Of a DNA stretch of 64,000 nucleotides, positions 1-14,411 are shown in pieces; position 1 is the stretch's first letter, and each line of letters starts with the position of its first letter. The translations under genes were made by a program, and so were the position numbers. The DNA is from Caprimulgus europaeus (lineage: Eukaryota > Chordata > Aves > Caprimulgiformes > Caprimulgidae), in the NCBI GenBank assembly GCA_907165065.1, contig OU015535.1, positions 1,736,001-1,800,000 of the forward strand, in the 5' to 3' direction. Below the pieces are notes generated by a model. That model was not told where the DNA came from, did not search any database, and was given only the letters and a program-made list of their open reading frames with translations.

Positions 1-3000
1 CCTCGCTCTCAGGACTGACACTGGTGTCCTGCATTAAGATTGAGCTTGGATGGAGACCACAAATAATACATGGCAAAAGGAAAACAAGGCAAAGGTCCCT
101 GGAGTCCCCTGGCAGGCTGAGCGGGGAGGTGCCACCCCACACACCAGCGGCTCGGGGCGCAGCTGAAGCAGAGCCCACCTGGAAGGGCTGCCCAGATCAG
201 AGCCCACTGTGCTTGGAGCCGCTCTGGGTTGAAATGAGGGCAGAGTTCAAGCTTTCTTCTGAAACTGCAGCAGTCCACACAATAAAATAAAGGAAATACT
301 GCTCAGCCATCAGGAACGGAGCTAGCTTTAGCCTTGCTGCTCTGGTCGCTGTTCTGTTTAACCCCAGCTGCACCCTGCTGGGCTCTAAATTCAGAGTGAG
401 CTGCTCTTTGGTGGGATGTGTTAGGGTCACGGCACTGAAACTCTCAGAAACTGAATCAGTGGGAGCAGACAGCAGCAGCCCAGTTCTATGGGGCCAACAG
501 AGCCCCAAGCCTTGACAACAGCCTTTGGATATTTTGGGAGTAGATTTGCAGCCCAGAAGGGGGAAATGGAAGTCCAGGGATACAGTTTCCCTCATTTTAT
601 CAAAATGCTTCGGATGAGGATGATGAAGCCACATTCTTTATAGCTAAAGCTCCTCTGCCCTGTGAGGACAGCAGCTTTCCCTTTGTTTGTCTGACATTTG
701 CCTTACACTGGAAAAGACAAGAGGTAATTAATTTATTAGGTATCTTCAGTAACTGGGCTATGAGCCAGCTGCTGTACCTCTAATTAACAACAGGTTTTAG
801 AAAGCTTCACCTCAGCTGTATCGCAGAATGTCAGCGGTCTGCGGGGAACCTGCAGCTCCAGCTCCAACACTTCACCCAGCCACTGGCCAGGAAGAGAAAC
901 AGAACAAACACCTTACAGACACAAATATGCAATTTCTGCTCTGGGGTCGAGAATGCAGAGCAAGGCTTGGACGCATTGACTGGAAATGAACATGTCCAGC
1001 ACAAGTGTAAGCGACACTTCTGCTGCTCTCCGGCTTCTGAAGCTTGCAGGGTGGTGGTTACAGATTGCCCTCCATATATTTTTACAGATGACCCTGGGTC
1101 TTTTCACTCTTGCTTGTTGCTTTGATTTCTTTTCCTCTTCCAAAAAGACAGAGCACTACAGGTTGGAATCCCTGGGATCACACTTTCAGCTGTCAGGGGT
1201 ACAGAAAAATCCGTGTTAACTTCTCAGCTATCCCCTCACCAGCTCACGCGCTCCAGGTTAGCTTACCTGATCAAAAGAGTTTGTGTGCTTCAGGAAACTG
1301 CACCATTGCTCATAAACACAGTTTTTTCTTTCTTTATTAATAAACTCTTAGCACTGCAAAAGGAGAATTAATATTTTAAAAGTTAAAGTCTTCTCTGACT
1401 GTCCCAGAGGTCAGAAAATCTCCCCCTACATGTACAAAATCAAAAGTGAAGAACTGTAGGTACCAAGAAACAGATGGAATGCCAACATCACAAGTATTTT
1501 CTGCAGAAAATGTTTCTTCTTTGTTTACTAAAAGCTCAATGATTTCCTAAAACACACAAAACCAAACCAAAAACCAAACCCCCAGTCTTCTCTTACAAAA
1601 GAGGGACCTGTCAAGTTTGGAGACCCCTCCTCTTCATCCTTCAGCCTGAGATCTCTCCCTGCTTTGCATCTCCAACTGCTGACAGACTTGGGGCTCCTGT
1701 GTGAGTCTCAAAACCCAAGAGGAGGTGCCTGCAACACTTCCCCTGATGTGAAAACGCAGGCAGCGTGGCGGTGACTCCTGAAGAAGACACCAGTTGAGGT
1801 CTGCCTGCCCTCTCACCCTCACAGCTGCTGCACCCTTGGCCTCTGCTTCAAAGCACCCTTGCTTTCTGAAAGCAGCCCAAGGTCAGCAAGTCCAAGCACT
1901 CAGCTCTCGTGTTTCAGAGAGAGAAATCCAGCAAACGCGATGTGGCACGGAAGGGGAAACAGAGGTCACCTTTCTGGTACTCCATACCTCTGTCTTAAAT
2001 TCTTACCTGTTACTTTGGCTTCAAAACCCTTCCAAGTTTACATATTTTTCCACTTGGGTGTAAAAGAAGAAAAGCACATGTGATGCCTTTGAAGGGAAAG
2101 GGAAAAGCCCCAACACAACCATGCTGTCCCTACAAAGAACAAACAAAACGCTTTTGCCAATGACCTTGGTGCGTGAAGTACCGCAAGGTTCAGGTTCCCT
2201 CCCAGAGTTTCATGTTGCCCATCCTGACAAAGTCAAAGTATTTCTTTAATAAAAAACAAACCCAGGAACTCTGATAAAAACCTGGTTTTAGTTGTGACCA
2301 AGGTAAATGTAGACATGGAACAGAAAACAGTGTTGTAGTTGGACTCAGCTCTACAACCAAATCACCTGAAAGCAAAACCCTTGCAGTTATTGTGGGCACT
2401 TTAAAATGTGTTTGTTAACTTTGAAATGAATAATGAAAAATGTCTCTTTTCCTACAAGGACAGCTATATTGTTGTGTAATGAAGAGCAGATGTCAAAAAG
2501 GATTTCAAAGACTTGGAAAAAAAACTTAGAAAAATAGCACAAAGGCTACACCCGCTCACTTTGCCAGAGCTGCTCTGCTCTCCCTGACACACACTGACAC
2601 TACATGTGTTGTCACTTTGAGAGCACAGTCCCTGGGAGCTCCAGCATGTGCCATCTGTGCTCGTCCACCCCTCCCGCCGCACAGGCACGTCACAAGCAGG
2701 GAAGCTCTTCCCAGCAGCGGGAAATTTCCCTTAGTGCAAGGGGCAGCGAACAGCCCGTCCTTCTGAGGGGAAATCACGAGCCAGATGTGAAGGGAAATGC
2801 ATCCCAGAATAAAGCCTGAGTGAGGCACAAGCCAGCCCAGGAGGTGCAGAGCAGGAATGCACCCCGTGCTCTGGGGACCGGTGCCCTCCTGGCTGCACCC
2901 CCCGTCCCGCGCATGGGCTCCGGGCAGGCTCCCCAGCAGCGCTCCTCCTCATCCTCCCTCCTCCACAAGCACAGCAGGGGCCAGGGCAGGAGTCAGGGCA

Positions 3001-4698
3001 GGAGCCAGGACTCTCCCACCAAGAGGAGGAAAGGGTTGGATCCTGGTTGCATGCACTGCAGCAGGCTTGCTGTGGCTTTAGGCAGCGCGGCCGGTTACAC
3101 CGTGGAGTAACCAGCTCCCTTTTTAAGAGTGTTTAAACCGCAGAACTGAGTTCAAGTTTCACCTACAGTTTTATTAGAGGGCAGAATCGCAGCCAACTGT
3201 TTATCTGGTGTCTGGCCTAAGTGCTGATAAAGACTTGGCTGAAATGTATATAATCTGCCATGAATAAATGCAATTTACGATAGTCTCAAGGAAAGACATG
3301 ACCACTGCTGGCTCTGTTAGTGGTACACTCAGCAGAGGCCAAGGATTTAGTCTGTACAGAGACAAGACTTAATTCATTTCTTGTCCCTAAATGCTGGTGA
3401 TTTAGTTCAGGCCCAAGACCAAAGACGATGTAGATCTAAAGGCTCCACGTCAGAACTGCCAGGCTTCGCTAATATGAGCTCAACTGCTTTAATACAAACC
3501 AGTGCCCTACTTTATTATTCCAGCAACCCACCTAAAACAAAGACTGGCTCCAATAACCACACTCCAGCTAAAGTGATAAGCCCTGAACCTGATGTGATAG
3601 ATGCACAAGCTTAATTTTACACATTAGAAGCAGTTCTGAAGTGCAGCAGGACAGAGCCCAGCTCATAAACAACTTTTCAGAACGGGAGGCATCGAGATCA
3701 GAGACAAAGTCTATTATAGTGTGTAGCCCAGGACCCCTCTCTGCTCTCCCCCCCTTCCTCCCCTGCACGCTGGTAACTTGTGAGCTGGCACAGCTTTACC
3801 TTTGTGCTCCACCTTTGCTCAACACTTAACCCAAGTGCCAGAACCGCAGCTCCAGTCAGGGTCTGCTCTGTGCTCTCTCTGCAGGGCAGCTGCCCAACAG
3901 CCCACAGCACAGTGCTGTAAGGAGAAACAGCCCATGCAAGCTGACAGGAAAAAAAGAAAGGAATAACTTTGGTTTCCATTCATGATGCCTGATCAGAACA
4001 GAATTCATTCAAGGAAAGAAATGTATTTGGTGTATGCTGTCACATTTAAACCGAGCTTAACATAAAGGTGCCTAGAATACACTTAAAATTTCACCTGCTA
4101 TTAACGGAACGCGTACAAATCTGATCCTCCTGTAAGCTCTGCACATTCAAAGGAACCTGCATTTAACTGTACATACACTTTATAGTTCAAATTCATCCTT
4201 TGAAAAATTCCAGGGCCCTATCTGAAAGCCAAGAGACATTTCTTTTCAAGATCTGTGATGAATGAGATCCAGACACAGGACTGTTGCACAAAGTATCATT
4301 CATGCCAAAATCCTCATCCAAAGAAAAATTCCAAGAACAATTATGAGGATCTAAATATCAAAGACCTAGTTCTGCTGTAGTCCAAGCAAAAGAGAAATTT
4401 ATAAATGCATGGATAAATCACTTAAAAAGTACATGTCAGAAGACATTAAAAGAGAGGCACCTAAAATAATTTCTAAAATATTACTGAGTAATTTTTGGAT
4501 TATCTTTTCAGTGTCTAATATAACATCACTGTGATTTAGTGCTAAAGGATTCCAATAGGTTTACTCATTTTAACATGGAATTTAATCATCAGAGTTTAAT
4601 TCCTCCTGATAATCTGACTCTGCAACAGGGTGAAATTCAAAGGAGAGAATGCAAGTAACAGCAAACACTGCAGAATTTCACTGAAAAACATTTAAAAC
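1..4698. other. Intergenic, no gene recognised
   Basis: No exon, RNA gene or recognisable repeat was found. The 2,560-3,110 segment is locally GC-rich (C/G runs with few CpGs), but its short overlapping open frames have no recognisable domain. Confidence 0.6.
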
Positions 4699-5493
4699 TC
4701 ATCTAGGCTCTTTTCTCTCTCTACATCCACCAACTTTGAAGTACTCCAACACTCCCAGCCACACAGGACAAAAATTACTGGCATCAAAGGTGATGCCACT
4801 GCTACAGTTTGGCTTCAGGGATGAAGTTTTCCAGAGCAAATTTTCTCTGGACAGCTCTGGCCAAGAGACCCAGGTCACAAGTCCTCTTCCTGGTCTGCCA
4901 CCCTGCTCCCCACCTCCATATCCTAAATACCTCCAGGTGGTGCAATCCCTTCTCTTGCTGTCTGTGGGTTGCACTTCAAGTCCAGACATTTCCACCATGC
5001 TGATCCACCACTGATCTCCAGAGGCAAGGGACCTGAGAGCAGCCAGAAAACTGAGCTCCATTAGACAACATCTAAAACACCAACAGACAAACTGCTGAGC
5101 TTGCAGGAACTTGGGCGACCTTCTGCTGTCAATTGCATCCAATCCAGGGCAGTGCCAATGAAGCAGTGACAGAGATGAACCTCGTTTATGGCCACTAATG
5201 AGAGAAGAATTTGGCCTTTTAGGAACCCAGAACAAAACCTGACCATGCAGGGGATGAAAGAGCACACACGGTGTACCTGCTGCTTTCCAAGGGACAGTGC
5301 TGCTGCCATGGGGTTTTCTGCCAGACACCTTGACCCCGACGCTCCTCAGCTGTCCCTCACCACAGCGACACAGGCGAAATGTCCAGTAGAAATACTGGAC
5401 AGGCCAGAGCCCTGAAGAACCTCCTTGATTTGGGTCTTGTACACAGGGGTCCCTCAGGTATCGAGGTGTGACTGAGACCACTCTCATTGGCAT
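4699..5493 (-). other. Unexplained 264-codon open frame, not assigned as a gene
   Basis: This is the longest open frame in the window outside the minisatellite. It begins MPMRVVSVTPRYLRDPCVQD and ends GGCRERKEPR. It is rich in Trp, Cys, Ser, Arg and Gly. It has no signal peptide, membrane segment, repeat or domain I recognise, and I see no promoter or polyadenylation context. The CR1 fragment at 5541 starts 48 bp beyond its 5' end, so it may be part of an older unrecognised transposable element. It could also be a chance frame in GC-rich DNA. Confidence 0.25.
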
Positions 5494-5540
5494 TGCAAGC
5501 AGAACAGCCCAACTAGTGGGTATTTCTGTGCTAAACAGGT

Positions 5541-5791
5541 AATGGGTGTGAGCTGGAACACAGGAGGTTCCGCTTGGATTTGAGGAGGAACTTCTTTACA
5601 GTGAGAGTAACAGAGCCCTGGGACAGGCTGCCCAGGGAGGGTGTGGAGTCTCCTTCTCTGGAGACATTCAAGACCCACCTGGATGCTTTCCTGTGTGATC
5701 TCATCTGGGTGTTCCTGCTCCAGCAGGGGGTTGGACTGGATGAGCTTTCGAGGTCCCTTCCAATCCCTGACACTCTGTGATGCTGTGATAC
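5541..5791 (+). mobile_element. CR1 LINE fragment, 5'-truncated
   Basis: The plus strand runs from GTGAGCTGGAACACAGGAGG through GGACAGGCTGCCCAGGGAGG to GGTTGGACTGGATGAGCTTT, CCCTTCCAATCCCTGACACT and the terminal CTGTGATGCTGTGATA repeats. This is the 3' end of a CR1 with its usual short tail repeats and no poly(A). It is too short to be mobile. Confidence 0.9.
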
Positions 5792-8700
5792 CTACAACCA
5801 TTTTTGTTACCATTGATGAGAACAGATCTCAGTTAAAAGACAGCAAACACTACAGTGCTGAGGCCATTAGCCAGTGGCTCAGTGATGGTGTCTGTTTGGA
5901 GAACAGAAACAGCATGAGACTCAGGTGAACTATAATACTCGATATATTGAATCATGAAAATGCTTTATAACAGCACTAGGCTTGAAAAAACATTCCACAG
6001 CTTCAGTACTGAATGCATTTATAAAAAAAAACCCCAAAAAAACCAACCTGCATGCAAACACCAAGAGTATTAACTCTGCTTTGTAAGTTTTTCTCACAGG
6101 TGACACGGGTGGGTTCATCCACACGCCGTCTGTTTGCCAGCAGTGGGTGGGCATCCCTTGGTAAGACATATAAGAAGCCAGGACTGTGGGTAAGAGAATG
6201 ACCTGTTTCCTTGACTCAAAGAGGGACCAAGAACACATTTGGTTACACAGAAAATAAACCATCATAAAGAAATGGAACCACTTCAGTGAGAGCATGGAGG
6301 GAAAGAGCCTCTTCAGCCACACCGCCCGCCCTCCCCAGGCCCGCGGGGGCTGAGCCGCTGCACCTCGTGCCGGGTGCCCCTCGGATCCCTTCTGCTTCAG
6401 CAGTGGCACATCGGTGTTTTACAGCTCATCCAGTGAATTGTGCTGATCCAGGCAACCTGCCCCTTGGTATTGGTGGGGTGATTTTATTGTTTCTCTTTTA
6501 ATTTAGTGAACATATGCAGAACCTATTGACTACACAGCATTTAAGGCTGTTTTCATCACAGATTTAACTCAAGCTTGCTGCACTCAAGTTAACTCCCCTC
6601 GCATTAGCTGCACTTAAACGAGAGCAGATACAGCACTAAATATTATTGAACCTGCACAGAGATTGCATTAGCAGCTGGGGAGCTGTGCTGGCTCAGGCTC
6701 TCAGCAACATCCCCTGGGAGAGGAGCCAGCTCAAGTTCAAAAACACAAATAACTGTTTGTGTGCACAGCCAGGCCCGAGAGGTGTAAGTAGAGGGAAGCC
6801 TGCAGTGAATGCTCACGTCAGCAAAACCCTCCTATTTTCTGGTCTGACACAGAAGAGTTTGATGCAGTCCTGTAACAAGTGTCACAGCCAAACGCTTCCC
6901 TAATGAAATGAACACAAACCAATTTATGTTTATCAATGCTTATGTAACTGATCTGGTCCTCCAGCTGTATAAAGTGATGGAGCTCTATGGATTTCCACAC
7001 ACAGACAATCACTAGCCACCCATTCCCAACACTCCTTTTTTCCAAGCAGCATTGTGTTCTGAGCTGCCCCCGTTTTTACCAGAAGCTTTAGGGCTACAGA
7101 ACTCAGGCATCTGTCAGTCAAAAATACGTTTCCCATCTGGCTGTCTTTCAGTCAGACTCCATCCTCACGAGACATTTGCACTAAAATGATTCTCAAAACA
7201 ACAGAAAAGCTGTTCACTGCAATTAGAACAATGGAAGTTAATAAAGCTATCACACATTGGTAAGTGAAATAGTGCTCGCTGGCAGCATCCAGCCAGGAAA
7301 TCTGCATAGATCCTTCCTGACTGAGGCACAGAAATGCTCCCTAGGAAGTGAGAAATGTGCCAGTTCACCTTCCAGACACAGCCCCCGCTGGTGGTGTTCA
7401 CTGGGGTTCTTACCTCTGGACTGTAACATTCACCTACTTTTAGACAATTCTACTATTTTTACTCTTTAAGTTCCACGAGGTTCTTTGCATCTCCATCATT
7501 AATATAACAATACCCAATTTTCCACATAAAAGGAGTGATTGGGAGAGCTTGTATTTATGGGGAGCAGACACTAGTTAATATTAATATTAATCAATATTAA
7601 TCAGAGAGGGAGGTGCTGAGAAGCAGCGAGCTGTGCTGCAGACAGAAGCAGTTTTTATACAACACCAGCACCGACACCGCAGAGGAACTGGCTGATGACC
7701 ACCTACAGACTAACCCACCTCCTCATGGCTGTAACACCCCTGCAGCAGAGCAGAATTCACCCCAAGACACCTCAGAGATTCACGGTGACTTCAGAGCCAG
7801 TTCTGTAACTGAACCCAGCAAACTGCCCCTTGCCAATCTGCAGGGTACGTGAGGCACAAGGTACAAGAAAATAAGCAGCTCTGGGAGGAGATGCATTTAT
7901 CTGATGCATGAGGGACGATTTCCTAACTCATTAAGCTCATGATGCAATGGAAACGAGCTGTGGGATTTAACACAAGAATATCTACCAGTATATTCAGGTA
8001 TTTCTCTGAAATATTCAGTATATTCAGGTATTTCTCATGGTTACAGCACTCTGTGAATGTAATCATGATACCTAAAAATCTAGATATGTTCCTGCTACCA
8101 CCGTGGGACCGGGTTACAATTAAATACTGTGATCAGTGAAAGCAGCAGCAAATTTACTCCGAAGCACCTCTATATTGTCCTGTTTGGTTTCAACTACAGA
8201 ATAAAACCACTTTTTGATGGACAGCCTATTTTTTAAGCTCTTCTGAGATGAAGACAGAAAAATAATTGGCCCTTTTTCCATCCCCTCCCAGAGGACGTGA
8301 AGCTCAGCCCCCAGCGCCTTCTCACGCTGGACCTGCACACAAGTCTGGAGTACCATTGACTTGGTGGCCTCCTGCTTCTGCAACAGCCAGAGCATCAGGG
8401 GCTGAGATCATCACACCAGCTCTGCCATCACCAGTCTGGGAGAATCCCCAACAGCCCAGCTGCCCCCTGCCTGCCTGAGGAGCTGCTCGCAGGAGAGGTG
8501 TGGGATCTGCCTTCTCCAGCAGTCCTTGGCCATGTGCCTCAGAGCAAAGGCCAGAGCTCACCAAGCTGGAGAGGGCCTGTGACAGCGTGAGCCCCACCCA
8601 TGCATGGCAGACCCTCACATCTCAGGGTCTTCTGGTGTTGCTCCGCTTTCCTGGAGGCACTGAGCAACACCAGGGATTTGCTTTCACCGGGGAAGGGCAG

Positions 8701-8887
8701 CGCAGCCTTCCTTTGCCTTCCTTTGGGCACCGACTCAAATCCAAGTAGGATCTGAGCACATGGCAGCACTGCACTACGGGGCAAAATCACATAATCAATC
8801 TTACCTGAGATTTAAGTGAAGCCAACAAGACAATCCCTGTAACCTGGTATTTTAAACACGTAATGATTAATTTCCCTAACAATAATG
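5792..8887. other. Intergenic, no gene recognised
   Basis: Mixed-composition DNA. A short CpG-containing GC-rich patch lies at about 6320-6390 and an AT-rich TTAATA cluster at 7573-7601. The only clear repeat is a 30-bp duplication at 7987-8036. No exon of FBLN2, the expected downstream neighbour, was found. Confidence 0.55.
7987..8036. repeat. Two-copy tandem duplication, 30-bp period
   Basis: AGTATATTCAGGTATTTCTC occurs at 7987-8006 and again at 8017-8036 without a mismatch, separated by a diverged 10-bp filler. It looks like a small local duplication. Confidence 0.85.
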
Positions 8888-8985
8888 AGGCAGTGTCCTC
8901 TAGTGGCTAGAGCACTGGGCATGGAGTTATGAGCCCAGCAGTCCACTCTTGGCTCTGCAGGTAGCTCCTGCGTAGTCTTTGGCAA
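8888..8985 (+). mobile_element. Probable ancient tRNA-derived SINE remnant (MIR-like)
   Basis: The stretch CCTCTAGTGGCTAGAGCACT, then GGAGTTATGAGCCCAGCAG and CTCTTGGCTCTGCAGGTAG follows the order of the MIR/CORE-SINE tRNA-like head (TAGTGG.TAGAGCA...GGAGT...CC.GGCTCTGCC). It is diverged and has no clear 3' end. Identification is by eye. Confidence 0.45.
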
Positions 8986-11900
8986 CCCAAAGTTGTAGTG
9001 GGATGAGTTCCATAAAGCCTCTGAGGTGCTTCACAGGCCTTTGAACAGGAACTAGGAACCAACTGAGCCAAGGGTGCCCACATATTTTCAGGAGCTTGGG
9101 TCCCAGTCAGCACTGACTGATGCCCTACTTGCAATGTTTAGGACCTTTTAGGACCTTTAATTTCTTTAAAGGGTCATGAGGACACAGAGACACCTCCCAG
9201 AGCCAGAGTAGCACTTCTGTAAGGACAGGATAGGCGAGATATGGAAAAGGGCATGGACAACCCTTCACCACATGTGGCCACAGGGAGGAGGTGCTGGGAG
9301 GCTCACAGTGCACAACATTCCTGCCCTGCTTCCCAAACTTGTCATGTGAGAAAATGGCCATCAAGCCACTCACCGTGCAGGCTCATGAAACCAACATCAA
9401 CCATGCACATCCTAGAACAAGGGGGGGCCAGGGGAGCCAGCACACCACGGGATCAAAAATACCGAGTACACCGAGACTCTGTGGAACATCAGTGCCCCAT
9501 TTTACCATAAAATTACTGTATTATCAATATGTTTCTATCAGAGTGGTGACAAAGGAAGAGGTTTTTGGTTCTGCATGAAAATCACACTGTTCTTTCAGTT
9601 TAAAAGGATTCATTACATAATTTGTTGGACTATCTCTTAACAACTTGCTCAAAAACACCGTGCCAAAGCCAGGAGAGATTTGCTGTGAGATTTCAGTTGC
9701 ACTGTCAGCCAGTTTTAGACCAGAACAGGTGCACTGCAAATCTTAATTTTCATTAAGTGAAGCTTGCTGTATTTTCACCCAGAAAAGGGATATTCCATAA
9801 AAATATCAGGTAGATAAAGATTTAAAGATTAGATATACCAAAGTGAGCCATTATCATTGAGTTCCCAGTTAGTTTGGTTAAAATGAGATGACTAGCTCAG
9901 GGATTTTTAACATCTCCTGTACATAATGTTTTGAATCATGCCAAGTACTTTTCTGAAAGCAGAGCTAATTTCTGCTTTAGCCCAAGTGACTGGATAGTGA
10001 ATACATTATAGCAGGTTAAGTTGATTAAAAATATTGCCATTAATAGAATTACACTAGATAAATACTCATGTAACTAAATTAATCTCATCCAAAGCACGTA
10101 TCATGCAGTAAAACAGCAGCATGTAACACAAATGCAGCCTGAAACCAGAAGGCATGGAAGTTATTTTAACCAGAACCTCTCTACTAAGAGAATGACAACT
10201 ATAATGCACACTCCCAGCTCACTGCAAAGTTGGTGGATTTCCAGGCAATAACGATTGGGATACATGGAGACACGTTACTAGGGAACTTGATGAAATACTG
10301 TAGTCAAGAGAAAAATTTTTTGACCTAGTGGGAGTCCTGGAATTTCTCAGAGCATTGCATATTTCTATCTACATTTCAGCCAAAACCAGCAGGCCAGCCT
10401 TCAACATTAAATGTTTCTCCAGAGCACTCCCAGCCTGTACAATGGAGACAGAAAGCCTAATCACATTTTAATTGAGCCAAACCCGACTTCCAAATTCAAC
10501 ACATATTCAAGAGATATTTCCTCTAGTTACAACATAAAGCCACTGGGCCCTTCTGCAACAAGCAAGCAGCACAGAAAAGACAGATTGGGGGGTTTGAATC
10601 TGACCACGCGCGCAGATGAAAGCACCTTCTAACAGCGTTACCATCAGGAGGATAATCCGTGCTGCCTGCTCCTCAAGGCACTGGATTTTCCTCCCCAAGA
10701 TGATGCAACCCATGAGAACAGCTGGCTTTCCCATTAGCTTATTGTAAACACTGGTCCTCTTTCCCTTTGCTGTGTTTTTTCAGACTCTTCCCTGTGAAGA
10801 GAGGCTGAAAAAGGGACGGTGGTGAGATTGCCACGGGGCCAGAGAGGCGGCTCACTGGAAGGAAACCAGGCCACACAATTGCATTATGTAACAAGATGGA
10901 CCAAGAAACAGCTCTGAGAAGATTTACACAGTAGCTCAACACTTGTTAAACTGAGCACTTTGGGGTTTTTTAATTGCAGAGCAATTAATCTGTTGTAAAT
11001 GCAATAAAAGTTAAAATAGCTTAACTTTAATACCACGTGAGTTGTGTTACTCTACCTGACAGACCTGCAATGTCTCTGTGAGGAAGTGATGCTAATGCAG
11101 GAGTGCACACTTCTGATGGCTCCACCCCAGAAACTCCTGACTGCTCCTGCCATAACACATACAAAGGCATTTTTGACTGTCAACACACAGATCATCCCAC
11201 GGAGCTGAGGAACAAGGAACACTTTTGTGGGAGTGGGTTTTAAGTGCATTGCTGGAAATAGTACATTTGCTCCAACATAATGTCTCTTAAATTCAAAACC
11301 AAACTAGACTGAACCATCCTTTGTACAATGCCAGGAGAGAAACCTGCCTAGAACTGGTCACATTAACTCAGCAGAGTCACTGTAAGCATGAATCCTGCTT
11401 GTACACCCAAAGAACTCGCTGTTTCTATCTTAAGAGGACACCAGCTGAGCAGCACTCGGCAATCTCCAATGCTGAGTAGCTTAGTGGCCCACAAATTCGC
11501 TCAGCATCCCACCCCAAATTTTTTTAACACCCCATGTACATCAAAAGATTTTTTTCCCCTCAGGCTTAAGTAGTAAAAATGTGAAGAGATCCAAGGGCAG
11601 CAATGATGATCACTGATATTTAGTTCTATACATTCTAAATCCCTCTCGCTCCCAGTTGTGCTCCTGCGCCGATTCTCCAGGACATATCAAAAGCTCCTCC
11701 CAGTTCTATCCACCGTCAATGCTACACAGAGAGCTCTAAATGCATTTTACAGTAACAGAAGTACCAGGATATAGTGCAGGCTTCTTCCTGACACACTTCT
11801 GTACAAGATGCAGTTGGAAAGATGGGTTACATGCTGAAGAACATACATTTCAAACACCATATGCTGTCAAAAAGCTCAAATGCAGAAACACTGATGATAC

Positions 11901-14297
11901 AGCACTGCCCCCCAATTATCTCTATTACCTGAAGAAACAAGTGTGGCTTTGTCCAAGAATAAGTAACATTTACAATTGGTCTGACAGTGCAGTGACCACA
12001 AACCCAATTCATATTCTGATAAATCCATTTATTTTTCTAGGGCTGTTATAAAACATCTTTAAAAAGAGGAAAAATGCAATCCTCTACTTGTTGTCTAATA
12101 CAGCCACGTCCTTGTAGGTAACAGATTACTTTAAGACACCTAATTTTTCCCTCAGTTGCTTTGACAAAAGTTTTCCCTGATCATCATATGACTAAGTTTA
12201 AAGGAAATTTATCACTTGGTTCAAGCAAAGCATTGCTATTTCCTCTATGGAAATGGAAACACTAAATCATACATTTTTCTCACATACCATATTTTGAAAG
12301 GTCTGCATTCTTTCACGTTTCAGGCTCAAATGTTCCCACAACTGAAGCTTATTATAAAAGCATTCAACTCTTAAAGCACTCCCACCTCCAGTAACCAGTC
12401 AACCCAAAACACACCCCAGTTTTACATGCAGCTTTGTTCATCCAAAATAAATAACTTGCTCTGTTCACTAGAGATTTATTATCTTAATGTGCTCATTTGG
12501 TTGTTGGCCTTGGCAGAGATGTCCAGGTTCAGAATGGAAGACAGCAAAAATTGACAAACCTTAAACCCCAACGTTACAAAATTCTATTGGGTAACAGATG
12601 GAAGAGATAATTAGCCTACAACTCAACCATCACATGCTTAATTAGGAGCCCCACTCCTATCAGACACATTCTCTCAGAGATTTTATCTTCGTGACAATCA
12701 TGTCTATTGTTTTCCACCACAGGCCCCTGAACTGGCAAAAACCAAGGTGAGCTCTTAAAAATCTAAAGAAAAAAAGCCTATATTCTTCTCCAAATTCAGT
12801 GGTTTGCCTACACATTACTCATCTAGAGCCATAAACTGGTCCTGGGATTGTGTAGGAAGTTACCTTGGTGACAAAAAGACCAGCTCAAGAGTTTCCTAGC
12901 CAGCCCCTCCTTGCAAGAGAGAAGGAGTTATACAGCCCTTGGTGGCAGCAGAAGCTTGTTAACAGTCATCATGTGGTGCAAAATAAATACATGTGTGCAC
13001 ACATTTACCAACAGCAATGGCAGTTTCTTCTTTAAATTCCATGCAGTCAGAATTTAACCAGAGTCTGGCTACCTCTGCTTGCTTATGTTCAGAAAGAAAC
13101 AGGGAGAAAGACTTGTGCCCCCTGGTAACCTGCGACACAGCTCTACATGTACTGAGAAAATATTCAAAGTAAGTGTAAATGGATGAAATAGCTTTTAACA
13201 CTAAAATGGCCTGTTGAACTTTGTATGTTTTTTGCATAGGTCAGACCAGTTTTCCTCTGCAAGGTTCTCTGGCAAAAATAATTAATTTCTATGATTTGTG
13301 ACTCTCTCCCTCGACGAGTTATTTATTGACAAGACAAAACTCAGCCAGCTGTCAGACTGAACTCAGCCCCTGTGTGTCTGGAGCTTTTCTATCATTTTTG
13401 TGATACTCTGTATTACTATTCATATTTTCACCCCATTTATAAACAATTAAAGATTAATCTTTTGGAAGATTTGTGCACTGGTTTTTTGTAACACACAGAT
13501 TACGCGCAGCGGAGCAAAATACCAAATATATGGTAATACAGGAACTTGCAAAGAGAAACTTCCACACAAAGTATGATTCCATCTATGTATTAAGTCACCA
13601 AAACCGACCTGACTTCTCACTGATGACACAGAGGTTGCATTCTCCCGCCTTCCACTGAAGAACAGCTTGAGAACCACCCAGATAGAGTGTGAAAGCAAAG
13701 CAAACCATTTTCCACAAGCAGGGGAAGCATCATTATGAAAGCAGCATATTTTTTTTCAGCTCTGCAATTTTATTCTCAATGGAATTCTTCCAAATAGTTA
13801 AAGGAAGAACTGAGCCAGCCCTTTGATTCCCAATATCTATTCCACCCCCTTTTAAGTAGATGAACTGAAAAACAGCTACAGCAGAGGAGGAAAGAGATTA
13901 AACACAACCAGAGCCCTAAGTATTAGATATACCAGGAGTCCAGTTTGGTAAATCCGAGATGCTACCAACAATGGAAGGGAAAGATTAGAAACAAACAAAA
14001 AATAGAACATTTCTAAGCATTTGAACAACCAACTTCAACTCTAAAATAAGCTTCCCTAGCTGCCAGTCTCTGGGTCTTCCCTCTGTGGAGGACTGTTGAC
14101 TTCCCACCTCTAGACAGCACTGATGAGCAGTTGCAGGTCAGGGGTGAGCAACAGTATAATTCTTCTCCCAGAGGAGAGCTACCATCAAAACAGATCTGCC
14201 TGGCTATTACTCCTGCTTCAAGCCATGAACTGTTCCTGATGGCTGAATGACCCCAGGATTCCCTGGGCACTCATTTAAAACACTGCTGAGCATTATT
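8986..14297. other. Intergenic, no gene recognised
   Basis: AT-rich over most of its length. No supported exon, RNA gene or long repeat was found. Open frames here are short, overlap on both strands and show no domain. Confidence 0.6.
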
Positions 14298-14343
14298 AAA
14301 AAAAAAAAAAAGAAAGAAAAAAAGAAAAAAAAAGAAAAAAAAA
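14298..14343 (+). repeat. A-rich simple repeat (A)n/(AAAAG)n
   Basis: A run of As interrupted by single Gs over 46 bp, about 65 bp before a CR1 insertion on the same strand. Confidence 0.9.
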
Positions 14344-14411
14344 GGTTTACTTTACATTTCCCAATGTCTTCAACCAGATGACACTCTCCTCCCAAATGCT
14401 GCTGGCTCCTC

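Noticed and set aside
9141..9163. TTTTAGGACC direct repeat
   Set aside because: Only two short units; too small to interpret.
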